Shown one piece after another: positions 35,901-47,439 of a stretch of 64,000 bases of DNA. Source of the stretch: Anaeramoeba flamelloides. Taxonomy: Eukaryota; Metamonada; Anaeramoebidae. Position 1 is the first letter of the stretch. Every line of letters starts with the position of its first letter. The DNA lies in NCBI GenBank assembly GCA_027625915.1, contig JANTQA010000023.1, positions 3,286,001 to 3,350,000 on the forward strand. The letters are read 5' to 3'. The position numbers and the translations under genes were made by a program. Below the pieces are notes generated by a model, which was not told the DNA's origin, searched no databases, and saw nothing but the letters and a program-made list of their open reading frames with translations.

Positions 35901-38900
35901 TTTAAACTAATATTTAAATTTTCAAATTAATAAAAAAGGTTTTGAAAACCAAAAAAAAAAAAACAACAAAATCAAATTTAGATAATCTATCAACACAAAT
36001 TTAGTCATAACTTAAACTCAAAATTCAAAACATAATAACTTGGAGAAAAAAAAAAAAAAAACTTTGAAAAATTGATCTTTTCTTTATCTTTATTTACAGA
36101 AAGGAATAATTAAAGAAAATTTTATCAAAATAAAAATAAAGAGAAGAAGAAAAATAATTAAAATATTATTATAATAAAATAATAATAATATCATTTGCAT
36201 GACTAAATTCAATAAAAAATGGGCAAAATATAATAAGGATCCAAATGATTTTTTAACCAATAAAATTCAGTTATAATTTTTTCAGTTTCTGGGAAGTTTT
36301 ATCAAGATTAAACGTCTTTTTAAAAGAATTTTTACGATCTAAAAAAGAAAAAAAAACAGCCTCATTTTCTGCCTTTAAAAAATATCATATAAAATTGAGA
36401 TCAGTAACTTTTATATCTTTTATGAAGTAATATCTTAGTAACAAACGAATTGAATGATTATTAAGAATCAAATAATGATAAATAACAATTTTGAATATTT
36501 AAATAGTTATATTGGAACTAAGTTTAATAAAGATTTTTTAAAATAAAATTTATCCACTTTTTTTAAAATATCTTACTATATAAACTAAATTACAAAAATT
36601 TGGACAGTTGAAACAGTTGAAAGAATAACAATCCTACACTTTACATTCAATTTGGAAATAATTTTGATTTTACAAAGTATTTCATTTTTTGTATTTTGTG
36701 CTTTGTTTTCATTTCCTTTTTTTACGAGTTACGTAATCTGTTTCCTTAGATCTGGAATTTTTTTTTGATGGTTGATAGAAAGTTAGTGTTGAGTTTGTTA
36801 AATTAGAAAAATCACATACAATTGGTCGATGATATCTTATCATTTGATCGATCAACAATTGTTGGTGAAATTTCAACAAATTTATCAATACATTTTTTGG
36901 TTCAGCTCGTTTCATCATTTTGAACACACTGATTTTTTTATTTTTTAGTTTTAGATTTTTTTTCTTTTATTTGGATGAAAACGATTGCTTATAAAAACAT
37001 TAATACTGGGTTACTTAAACGTGGTTTTATATTAAGTTTGGAAAAATATAATAAATTGAGGTTTTTTTTTCCAATTTTTGATTCTGGGTGTGTACAAATT
37101 TTTGGAATTGGTTTATATATATATATCGAACTTTTTTTTAAATAAACTTTGTTTCTATCAAAGGTGACCCAAAAAAATTTCAAAATATCAATTATTTTTT
37201 ATAATTGACCTTGGAAAGAAATTAAAAAGAAATAAATAGAATAATATAGATTAGAGAATAGTTGATATCTGTGTGAAGTAAATCTAGTAAATCAATATAT
37301 TTTCTTAAAAATTGAAAAACTAATAATTCAAAGAGAACACTATAGAGAAAAAAACAACAATATTCATTTTTGATCTTCAAATTGAAGATCATGGAAAATC
37401 CCAATAGAAATAAATAAGATTTTTCTACAATCATTCTCACTGTTTCAATAACATTAAAATAACACGTTTTTCCAAGTGACTATCGATCTTGCAATAAAAA
37501 AAAATTCCAAAACAATTACTTATCAAATAAAAAGTGAAAACAAAAATAACAAAATGTGAAAAAATGTGTAAAATTGATTTTAATTTTGAAAATTTTCAAA
37601 ATAAATTTTTTTTAACGAAATAAAATCAAAGAGAAATCAACATAGAATAAAGACAACACAAAAATGATTTCTCAAAGATTTTTTTTTCAATCTCTCTTTC
37701 CCACAATATTACACTTTATCGTATTATTGTTTAATTTATTTAATGTTTTTAAGGTATGAAAATAACTATCAATGAACAAAAAATTAGTTACATACCAAAT
37801 ATTTCCTAAAATTACGCACAAGCTCTTTCTGAAATCACAAAACTTGAATCTGGCATAAATGAAATTTTTGCATCTTTTGTGATAAAAAGGCTTCCAATAA
37901 AGATTTTTTAGCTTTCAACTCAAATGTTTCTAAAATCCTCCAATATCTGTAAATTCTTGAATTTTTATTTGAAAGAAAACCTGAAAAAAAATTTTTAGTA
38001 AACAATAAAAAATATTACATAAAATAAATCAACAAAAAAGGTAAACGATCGAACCTTATTTCAATCTTAAAAAAGTTGGAAGTATTTTATATATTACTGT
38101 CAAAATCAAATCACCACAATTCAAATTCTAACCCAAAGATTGATTAAAGAAGCTCAATTTAATATCTCAAAATATCGTTTCTAATTGATTTTTTGAAGAT
38201 CTTTGAGGTTTTTTTCAACTAATAATTAACAAAAACATTTTGAAAACTCGAAATAAAAAATTATCATTTCTTATTAATTGAAAAATAACAGTATTAATAA
38301 CTAGTCTCATCATGAATAATTATTTTATCCCAGAAATAAAATTATTCCCAACACAACTTCTTATGTTTTTTAAAAAAAACTTTTAAATTTTGACTTTTCG
38401 TTCTTCAAACAAATAAATGTTAATTCATTTTTCCAAATTATGATTATTATTTTTAAAAAGAAAAAAAAAAAAAATAATTGCCTCTCATTAATGAAATCCA
38501 TTTGATTCATCCTAGTTTAAAAGTTATTTTATTTGGAAATTCAATTTAACTAATGATTTAAATAATATTCTTATACTTGGTGAATTTAAATTTCATCGTT
38601 TGCTCTTAAGAATTCTTTTTTCAATATTTAGCATCTAAAAAATTATCTTTTTGAAAATTCTTTTTCTAAATTATAACAAAATGGTAATAGATGTTCAACG
38701 TCCCGCTGCAAAAAAGACAAATTCTAACACAAGAAGAAACTAGAAGATTATTCAATGGTATCGAGAACATTCTTGCATTTAATATAATATTGGAAAGAAA
38801 TATTGAAAAAGTAATTAGTAATTGGAATGCAAGTTCTTGTTTAGGAGAAATTTTTATACAATTAATTCAATTTTCACAGGTATACATTACTTATGTGAAC

Positions 38901-41467
38901 AATTTTCAAAAAAGTTTGGAATATTTAGATCAATTGAGGGTCAGCAATAAAACCTTTGTTCAATTTTTAAAAAAACAAAGAGACAACCCTCTATGTAAAA
39001 GATTAGATATTCAATCAATGCTAATTATGCCTGTACAAAGACTTCCTAGGTATTAAATAATCCCATTTATTTTATTTCTTTATTGATCCCTAATACATTA
39101 TTATGGTTTATTCATAATTTTATCATCAAAATTTCTGCTAAATTATTATAAAAAAAAAAAAAAAAAAAAAGATATGTACTTTTTTTAGAAGAACTGACAA
39201 AAAAAACACCAAAAAATCATAAAGATTATGACAAAATTAGAAATGCATACAAAATGATTAGAGAGGCGACGAGCAGGGTCAACGAAGGTAAAAGAGAATA
39301 TGAGAATATTCAAAAAATTACTGAAATCCAAGAAAGTTTAACAAAACATTCTAAAAAAAAGTTAAAACTTGATCAAAATCCATCTTGTAAATATATAAAT
39401 TCCTATCAATGTGTTTTACATGAAAAAAATCAACATAACAGAATGCTGGTTCATATTTTCACTGAGCAATTATTGTTTTGTATTCCCCGAAAGGGATCTC
39501 TTTTTACAAAAGATTTGAAATTTGATTTATACAAAATTGTGAATCTTACCGAAATAGAACGAATAAATTATGTATCCCAAAAGTCGGTACATATTTATTA
39601 TATAAATAATAGCCCTTTGGTACCAATCCACCTGACTTTAGAATCTCCAAAATTAACGGATGAAATGGTTGAAATCTTAAAGAAAATAGTTATTGAAAGA
39701 AAAAAAAAAGTTCAAAAAGCCAGTTTAAGAAAAGCAGAAGTTACCAAAAGGACATTGGAATCTTTTTATAGAAAAAAGGGATGGAAAAGAAGATGGAGTG
39801 ATATAAACTTTGATGAACAACAGATTTTACAAATGCAAAAAGAAAAGGAAGAGAAAAGCAAAAAAGAAAAGGAACAAGAGCAAGAAGAAAAGCAAGAAAC
39901 AGAGCAAAAAGAAGGAAGAGGCTCTCGCCAAAATACCCCAAGAAAAAGAAAAAAGAAAAAAAAAAAGAAAAAACTTCAAGAAGAAGAGCAACTAGAACAA
40001 GAGCAAGAAGAAGAAGATGGAGTAGAATCTGGGCAAAATACACCAAGGACAAGAAAAAGAAAAAAGAAAAAAAAAAAAGAAAAGGAACAAGAGCAAGAAC
40101 AACAAGAAGAAGAACAAAAAAACGGAGGAGGATCTGGGCCAAATACTCCAAGGACAAGAAAAAGAAAAAAGAAAAAAAAAAAGAAAAAACTTCAAGAAGA
40201 AGAACAACTAGAACAAGAGCAAGAACAAGAAGAAGGAGGAGGATCTGGGCAAAATACTCCAAGGACAAAAAAAAGAAAAAAGAAAAAAAAAAAGAAAAAA
40301 CTTCAAGAAGAAGAGCAACTAGAACAAGAGCAAGAACAAGAAGAAGGAGTAGAACAAGAAGAAGGAGGAAAATCTGGTCCAAATACCCCAAGAACAAGAA
40401 AAAAAAAAAAGAAAAAGAAAAAGAAAAAACTTCAAGAGCAAGAACAAGAAGAAGGAGAAGAAGAAGAAGAAGCACAAAAAAACGGAGGATCTGGGCCAAA
40501 TACCCCAAGAACAAGAAAAAGAAAAAAGAAAAAAAAAAAGAAAAAACTTCAAGAAAATGAAGAAGTAGAGAACAAAGAAGGAGGAGGATCTGGGCAAAAT
40601 ACACCAAGAAAAAGAAAAAAGAAAAAAAAAAAGAAAAAACTTCAAGAAGAAGAGCAACTAGAGCAAGAACAAGAAGGAGAACAAGAAGAAGGAGGATCTG
40701 AACAAAATACCCCAAGAACAAGAAAAAGAAAAAAAAAAAAAAAACGAAAGAAAAAACAAGTCGAAAATGTAGAGAAAGAAATTGATCAAAAAGAAGAAGA
40801 GGTAAAAAAAGAAGAGGTAAAAGAAGTTGAACAAAAAAAAGATGAAGAACAAGACAATGGAGAACAAGAAAAACAACAAGTAATTGAAGAAAAAGAAGAA
40901 AATGACGAGGAAGAAATTGATCAAAAAGAAGAAGAGGTAAAAAAAGAAGAGGTAAAAAAAGTTGAACAAAAAAAAGATGAAGAACAAGAAAATGAAGAGC
41001 AAGAACGAGAACAAGTAATAGAAGAAAAAGAAGAAAATGTAGAGGAAGAAATTGATCAAAAAGAAGAAGAGGTAAAAAAAGAAGAGGTAAAAAAAGTTGA
41101 ACAAAAAAAAGATGAAGAACAAGACAATGTAGAACAAGAAAAAGAACAAGTAATTGAAGAAAAAGAAGAAAATGACGAGGAAGAAATTGATCAAAAAGAA
41201 GAAGAGGAAAAAAAAGAAGTTGAACAAAAAAAAGTTGAAAAAAAAGAGCAAGAAATTGATCAAAAACAAGAAAAAGAGCAAATTGAAGAAAAAGAAGAAA
41301 ATGACGAGGAAGAAATTGATCAAAAAGAAGAAGAGGTAAAAAAAGTTGAACAAAAAAAAGTTGAACAAAAACAAGCAGAGCAAAATCAAGAAAAAGTAAT
41401 AGAAGAAAAAGAAGAAAATGTAGAGGAAGAAAATAATCAAATCAAAGAAAAAGACGAAGAAGTTTAA
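32964..41467 (+). CDS. Rho guanine-nucleotide exchange factor (IQ-DH-PH) with charged repeat tail
   Basis: Four exons, 32964-33351, 33453-33601, 38691-39049 and 39172-41467, with consistent phases, giving 1063 residues. The N-terminus MGQNQSK matches the N-myristoylation consensus (Gly2, Ser6, Lys7). IQ-like motifs start near residues 87, 114 and 137 in a very basic region, suggesting calmodulin or light-chain binding. The DH domain begins with NEILETEKSYL (161-171) and continues with PLQKRQILTQEE and the late block MPVQRLPRYVLFLEEL; DH domains load GTP onto Rho-family GTPases. A PH domain follows (about 370-470). From about 518 the protein is repeats: some eight units with an NTPR core followed by a Lys run and a Glu/Gln run, then four or five E/K-rich units containing EEIDQKEEE. 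Membrane-linked cytoskeletal signalling is the likely role. The 5.1 kb second intron is inferred from DH continuity. Confidence 0.88.
34845..35475 (+). repeat. Direct duplication of about 160 bp inside the intron
   Basis: Segments 34845-35005 and 35320-35475 share, in order, AAATTCAAAAAAATGCAAAA, TCTTATA, TTTCAAAACA, CATTTCAAA and TTTTTTTTTCGATTTAAA. They are separated by about 315 bp. Divergence is moderate, so this is an old local duplication or two copies of a short repeat. Confidence 0.6.
36700..37130 (-). repeat. Dispersed fragment with coding character, copy B
   Basis: Related to 9830-10260. This copy retains a 72-codon open frame (36709-36927, minus) beginning MFKMMKRAEPKNVLINLL. It shares a GATCGATCAA word and the GTGTGTACAAATTT/GTGTGTTAAAAATTT region with copy A. 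No family recognised; it may be an exon of a decayed mobile or host gene. Confidence 0.45.
39830..41465 (+). repeat. 1.6 kb almost pure purine coding strand (tail repeats)
   Basis: The last part of the Rho-GEF exon 4 is a nearly uninterrupted purine strand (AAG, GAA, AAA, GAG codons with scattered CAA). Two repeat classes follow one another: units of about 100-150 bp with the NTPR core (39900-40740), and units of about 150 bp encoding EEIDQKEEE (40770-41440). Long T/C-rich open frames on the other strand are shadows. Confidence 0.85.
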
Positions 41468-44400
41468 AATCTAATACAAAACAAACAAATCGAACCTTTA
41501 GAATTTATTAGTCAAAAAATTAACCAAAATAGATTAATTTAAAAATTTTAAATTAATTAATTTGTCTTTATTTATTAAATAAAATTAACAAAATAATTTA
41601 TAAATCAAGTGTTATTAAAGAAAATCTTTTAATGTTAATTTATTAATTTTTTTACTAATAAATTCTTTTTTTTTTTTTATTTTTAAAAAATTATCCAAAA
41701 CATTTATAGATTTAATAAGATAAAATAATTCATGTCAAATCTGAATCAATATATATATATATATATATATATAGATATAGTTTTTTTTATTGCCTTGAAT
41801 ATTTTGTATTAATATTTAAGGAAAGAAGAGTTTTAAAAAATAATCAATTTATTTAACAATTTCAATTTAAAATTTTCTTTAGGTAAATTAAAGATCTGGA
41901 TTTTTTAAAAAATTATCAAATTAAAAATAATAAAAATTTTTTTCTATAATATAATTCTAGAATATTGGATTGTTAAATAAAATCATTTTTGACAAAAAAA
42001 ATACCAAAAGTATAAAATATCAGTATATTCAAAAAAATACTTTGAATTTTTTTTCCAATTTTTTGAAAAATTTAATAAATCATTTAAATCATACAGTTAC
42101 ATTATTTTTATAACTGACTACTGTTCCTAGAAGGGAACCATTTTATTAATGTTTTCATTTGATTAAAATGGGTTCATTAATCTATATTCTTTATTTTTTA
42201 TTCGGAGTAGTAGTGATTGAATTTCAACATTTTGCTTTTAAATATAACCAATTTTTTGGAAACTTATCCATTGGCTAAATTGATGTCCTTAATGGGTATC
42301 TAAATCAAAATTATTGAGTTAATCCTGTAACAAAAGGGCTTGAAATTCTTGATGGATCAATTCAAATATAAACAAAAAATCCAATCAAAATCAATATTTT
42401 TAAGACATCAAAATTCAATTTTTAGAAAAAAAATTATTGATCATCGACAATCAACACAAAATGAAAAACCCTAAATAATTATCAATCAAAAAAAAAAATA
42501 TTTTTTCCAAAAATATTAGAGAAAAAATTTATTTTAACAAATTATTTTTAAAAAAAACAATTAATCTATTTTCAGAGAGAATTCTGAAGAACTTGTATTC
42601 TCATTTCAATCTAAGGGTGTATATCTATACGTCTAGACATAGCAGTTAGAATAATATTTAACATAATTTATCGAATTCAATTTTTTGTTGGGGGTCTATA
42701 AAATAAATAAAGTGTTCTGAATTCTGGTAATAATAAAAAAAAAATTATTTAAATTTTGTGAAAATTCTATTAATATTTTCAAATAAAACTTTTAGTTATA
42801 TCAACTAATTTTATTAGGGATTTTCTATTTACATGAACAAAATTGTAACATAATACCATCCATTTATAAAATATTTTCCCTCTTAAAGGTAAAATTTGAC
42901 TTTATTGGGAATTGAAATATAAACGAAAAAATGAAAAAATGATTGAAATATTTCTCAAAAATCAAAATTATATCATCATTTAATGGAATTAAAACATTTA
43001 CATTTTTTTACTAGTCTAGGCATATCAAAAATGTTAAATTTTCAGGTTATTGTTATGGGCTACATATTAATCATATTTAATCTTCTCAAGATTGAATTCT
43101 GAAGTAACTAATTTTTTAACTTGCAATTCAAATAATAAAATCATCATAAACACAAGCATTAAAAGTCAATTTTAAATTACTTTAGTTTTTAAAAAGTGCT
43201 AATTTTTGTTAAATAAACCAAAAAATGAAAACAGTAAATTCTGTATAAATCTCAAAAAGTTCATTTATATTAGAAATAATTTTTCATATATATATATACA
43301 ATCATTCATTCTTAAAAAATAAAATAAAATCGTTTCCAATAAAAAATAATTTTCTATTGATAAATTCAATTTACAATTTTTTTATCAATAAACCCTATTC
43401 TAGGTTCCACAATCTCTTTTGAATTGAAATTAGTGTTTTCGCTTTTTCTTTAACAAATATATTTGAACTTTTAAAAAAAAAATAATCCATTAGAAATTGT
43501 AAATACAAATAAATATATATTTATATGAATTTCAAATTGTTTCAACATTAGATTTTAGGAATTTAGGAAATTTGTCAATTACATACGGAGAAAGGTTTTT
43601 TTGGATTTTTATTAAATGAAAGTTCAAACAAAAATTTCAAATATATTATTTTTTTTCCCATCTTTTGATAAAATTAAATAAATCTTTGAAATTTTACCTA
43701 TATTTTCCATTTTTTAGATTTTTTTACATAATTTTGTATCCTATATATTGATTTAAATGTAAAGAAACTTTCTAAAATCTGTTGATCTTTAAAAATATTT
43801 TTAAAACGAATTGTTTTGAGAATTGAATATATTATTAATAAAAATGAAAATTGAACTAAATAAAGATTTTGATCTATTTTTTTTTTTTTTGAATTTATCC
43901 GATTTTTAAATTTTATGGTTTAACATAATCTTGTGATAATAATTTTGAGTTTATTGGAAATATTAAATCTTTATAACTGAAGGTCAATTTTTAAGTTTTC
44001 TAAAAAAAATAATAATAATAACGTTTCTTAAGGATGGATATTTCGTTTTAATAAATAAATATTTTTTTGTTTTTTTTATTGATAACAGGGAATTCAATAT
44101 TCAGATTTACGAAGTAAAAATACATAAAAAAAGGGTTTAGATATTTTAAAAATGATATTCATACTTTTTAAATCATGCTTTAAAATAAAACGAATAGCAT
44201 CTTTTAAATATCACTTACCCCCCCCAAACTTTTTAAAATAACTTTTAATATAATTCTAAAAAAATCCATTTTCTTTCAAACTTTGTTATGGAAGTGAAAT
44301 TGTAACTTGTCCAAAACAAATGACTTTGAAATATTTCAACAATGACAAATAATTTTAGTTATATATTATTTCTTGAACTTTTTTATCATATGGTGACTTT

Positions 44401-44881
44401 CAGAACATGATTTAAATGTTATATTCAATTTGCTAAAATCTATGAAAAGAATTCAAAATGTATTAAATTAAAGACTATTACACCATTGTAAAAAAAAAAT
44501 TAAAATAATCAAAAATCAATTTAAATAACATTAAACATAAATTTAAAATAAACAAAAATCTGTATTTTTTTGTAGAAAAATGTGACCAAAATAAAAAGTA
44601 AAGTATTTTCATCTCATTTTTTCGGAATTCAAATTGTTTGTTTTATCAAATTATACAATGATTTTGTTCAAATAACGATTTTAAATAATAAAAAAAAATT
44701 ATTTTTTTGCCTTTTTCGAAATTGAATTTTTTTTTCATCTGGATAATTAATAGGGATATATATATTGTTTCTTGAGATTATATGTGTCTTTACAATTTTC
44801 TGATTTTCTTGTACGAATATTTATATTGATTATTTTTCAAAAGAAAGATTTAGCCCATAAAGCTACAATTACATTCCATTT
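41468..44881. other. Intergenic DNA between convergent Rho-GEF and E3 genes
   Basis: 3.4 kb, the 3' ends of both neighbouring genes point into it. It contains an (AT)n microsatellite at 41749-41773, a C8 run near 44218 and weak similarity near 42290-42420 to the dispersed repeat at 6540-6770. Nothing else recognised. Confidence 0.55.
41749..41773. repeat. (AT)n microsatellite
   Basis: About 12 AT units downstream of the Rho-GEF stop. A similar tract of 13 units lies at 60463-60488. Confidence 0.9.
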
Positions 44882-47439
44882 TTAATTATTTTGAGTATCC
44901 TTTTTTAAACATAAATAACAACCATAACAATATTCAACACCATTTCTCGGATGTTCACGAATACACTTTGGTGGCCCTACACATCTAATTTAATAATATA
45001 TAAAAATAATTGAGAAAATAATAAAATAAAAAGAAGAGTAAGATTGAGATTTGAGAGATTTTTTTTTTTAAAAAAAAAAGGGCAAACTTTGGTAATTTAT
45101 TTAAGGGCAATCTAGGCAAAATAGTACTTTTTTTATGACACTCATCACAAAAATGTGTAGTCTATTAAAAAAAATTATAATTTATTTATGAAAAGTAAAA
45201 ATAATTGAATATTATCATAAAGAAACACAAGAGTAATTTCAAAAAACAAAAAAAAAAAAACAAATTTTACTCCCCAACAAAACCAAACAGCAATATTACA
45301 ACAGAACCTACATTTCCAGACCAAGTATTTAGTTTTATGAATCGGACAAGGTTTGCCATTTTTGCCTTCAACAAAAGAACAACCACCACAAATTAAATCC
45401 TTTTCATTAAAATTTTCATTGAATTCTCTTTGTATTCCGCATTGCTGCAGTCCGCCGAAATAGGGCTTTCTGCATTTATTGCATAGATAATAAGAAAATA
45501 TTTTCATTGCAAAAGCGAATTTATCGCCCCAAAATTGGAGTTGTATTCTTTTATCATGCTGTAAGCCCTCATAGTTCAATTGTGCAATTGCCTTTTTTTT
45601 CACAATTTTGCGAAGTTTGTAAACAGGCTCCATTTCGTTAGGGAGTATATCTTTCTTTATAAAGGTATTACAGAGCGGGCAAGAGGCAAAATTAAATGTG
45701 ATCCTGGCGCCGGTCCACCTCGATCTTATTCGGTGCTTAATGCAGTGTGTATGAAAAACATGCCCACAATTGAGTTGAATGCACGGGGCATTCTCAAGTG
45801 CAGTTGTCCAACAAATATTACAAAACTCTTTGGAGTTTTGATTAGAATTTTTGGAAATAATATTTTTATTACAGAATTTATTTTTGCAACCTTCCACGAG
45901 GCAGCCTAAATGTGTTTTTTCTTTTTTATTACCACAGCAAAAATGTCCACAGTCTAATTTTTTACTACAGGATTGTTGAAACATTTTTTTACATTCCTTT
46001 GAATTGCAAACCAATTTGTGTTCCTTTCCAACAAATATATTATTTAGAGTGATTGGGCTTTCACAATACCGGCATTTTTCAATGCTTTTCAGTTGACGAA
46101 AGGACTGGCAGTCAAAGCCCAAATGGTAAGGAGTCGATTTGCACTTGGCACAAAAGCCCTTCCCACAATTCCTACATCGGAACCTCCAAGTATTACGATG
46201 GATCTTTGCCTTGTTCGACAATTCTTTCATATTTGAGTCATATTCTACAATTGCCGAAACTTTTTCGATTGTATTTTTAGGGTTTTGTAACTTTTCAAAA
46301 CGAAACGAACATGAAGGGCAACAGATCAATTCCGTGCCCCCAAGTGCTTCGTTCAAAGACGCCTCCAAATATTCTTCAAATTCGTCTTTTGTTAATAGCA
46401 ATTTAATTTCAGATTCACCCAGGGTATGATCACTGCATTTGGGGCACTTAATGCTAGATACGCATTTCAAATTAATGGATTTTTGGATGATTGCTTTTAA
46501 ACAAAAAATACAATACCTATTCTTACATTTATTTAATAAAAATGTTTTTTTCAGATCAACATCCTTTTTACAGAGCTCGCAGTGATAGTATTCGATTTTA
46601 TTTATTTTGGGTTCGCTGTTATTTTTCTTGTTGGGTATTTTTAAATTTTGGTTATTCTTGGAGTTTAATTCTTTGAAATCAGGTTGTGTTTGGATTAAAA
46701 AGGGCGACCTACTTGGGCAAGAAAAAGGTAATATCGGTTGATTTGGCAAGCTCCCAAAAAAAATTGTAGAAGAGGACAAAGATGAAGATAACGGATCATG
46801 AATTTCATTAATTAAAAATATACTATCTTTTTCTGTTTTCCTCAAGAATTCTTCTGCATTTTTTCTTTCTTCATAATCTTCTTTTATGAGATTGAGGGCA
46901 AATTTTTGATCGGAATCTAATTCTTCTGAATCATAATTATCCAGGTATTGTAATTGCCCTTGAAAAGTAATTGATTCTTCATATGTGTCTTGGGTGGGGA
47001 TAAGATATACTTTGTTTTTTTTTTTTTTTTTTTTTGATTTTGGTTTGGTTTTGTTCTTTTTTTTGTTTAACATCTTCTTTTTGGGGTTATATAATTCCTT
47101 TTTCTTTTTCCTTGCCTTTGCCTTTTCCTTTTTCTTTTCACTTTCATTTTCATTTTCATTTTCATTTCCTCTTTCCTTTTCCTTTTCGTTTTCCTTTCTC
47201 TTTATCCTTTTCATTTCCTTTCTCTTGGTATTTTTTTGTTTAATTCCAATTTTCTCATTTTCTTGTTCATTAGAGTCATTCAAAATGTTTTTAAATGATA
47301 ACAAATCAAAAATTGATTTATCTTGTTTGTTTTCCTTTTTGATTTCAAGCTGTTTTTGTTTAGATCTCAGTTTTTTTGATTTCTTATAATTGTCATCAAA
47401 ATCCAAAAACATTCTTTCATAAAGTGGTTCATTCCACAT
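44882..47439 (-). CDS. Hybrid E3 ubiquitin ligase: RING/IBR plus MYCBP2-type RING and tandem-cysteine (RCR) module
   Basis: Three exons, 47439-45271, 45161-45088 and 44984-44882, with matching phases; 781 residues. Residues 1-280 are K/E/N-rich and disordered. A RING1-like finger (C287 to C335) and an IBR (C373 to C444) follow, then a Cys-rich segment with CGHFCCGNKKEKTHLGC (about 497-513), then a RING (C540, C543, C553, C558, H560, H565, C566, C587, C590). The rest matches the tandem-cysteine domain of MYCBP2/PHR1: YYLCNKCRKPYFGG, DLICGGC, KCRFCCNIAVWFC and, across the first intron, GTTHFCDECH. C667 and C720 line up with MYCBP2 relay cysteines C4520 and C4572, H732 with H4583, F727 with F4578, and D681 replaces E4534. 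MYCBP2 passes ubiquitin between these cysteines to Thr or Ser. Here a cysteine-relay ligase is likely, fused to an RBR-like front half. Confidence 0.88.

Larger units (their letters stand above)
33602..38690 (+). other. Intron 2 of the Rho-GEF gene (5.1 kb)
   Basis: Donor GTACGT after IIVN, acceptor AATAG before MFNVPL, phase 0. The joined peptide LDIIVNMFNVPL continues the DH domain without gap. The intron holds a possible relic or alternative exon starting at 33657 (VFYKNNKSQIS), a direct duplication (34845-35005 and 35320-35475) and dispersed fragment copy B (36700-37130). No other gene recognised. Confidence 0.65.

Noticed and set aside
39741-41440. Long minus-strand frames of Phe, Leu and Ser opposite the Rho-GEF tail
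   Set aside because: Complement of a purine-only coding strand has almost no stops; shadows, not genes.
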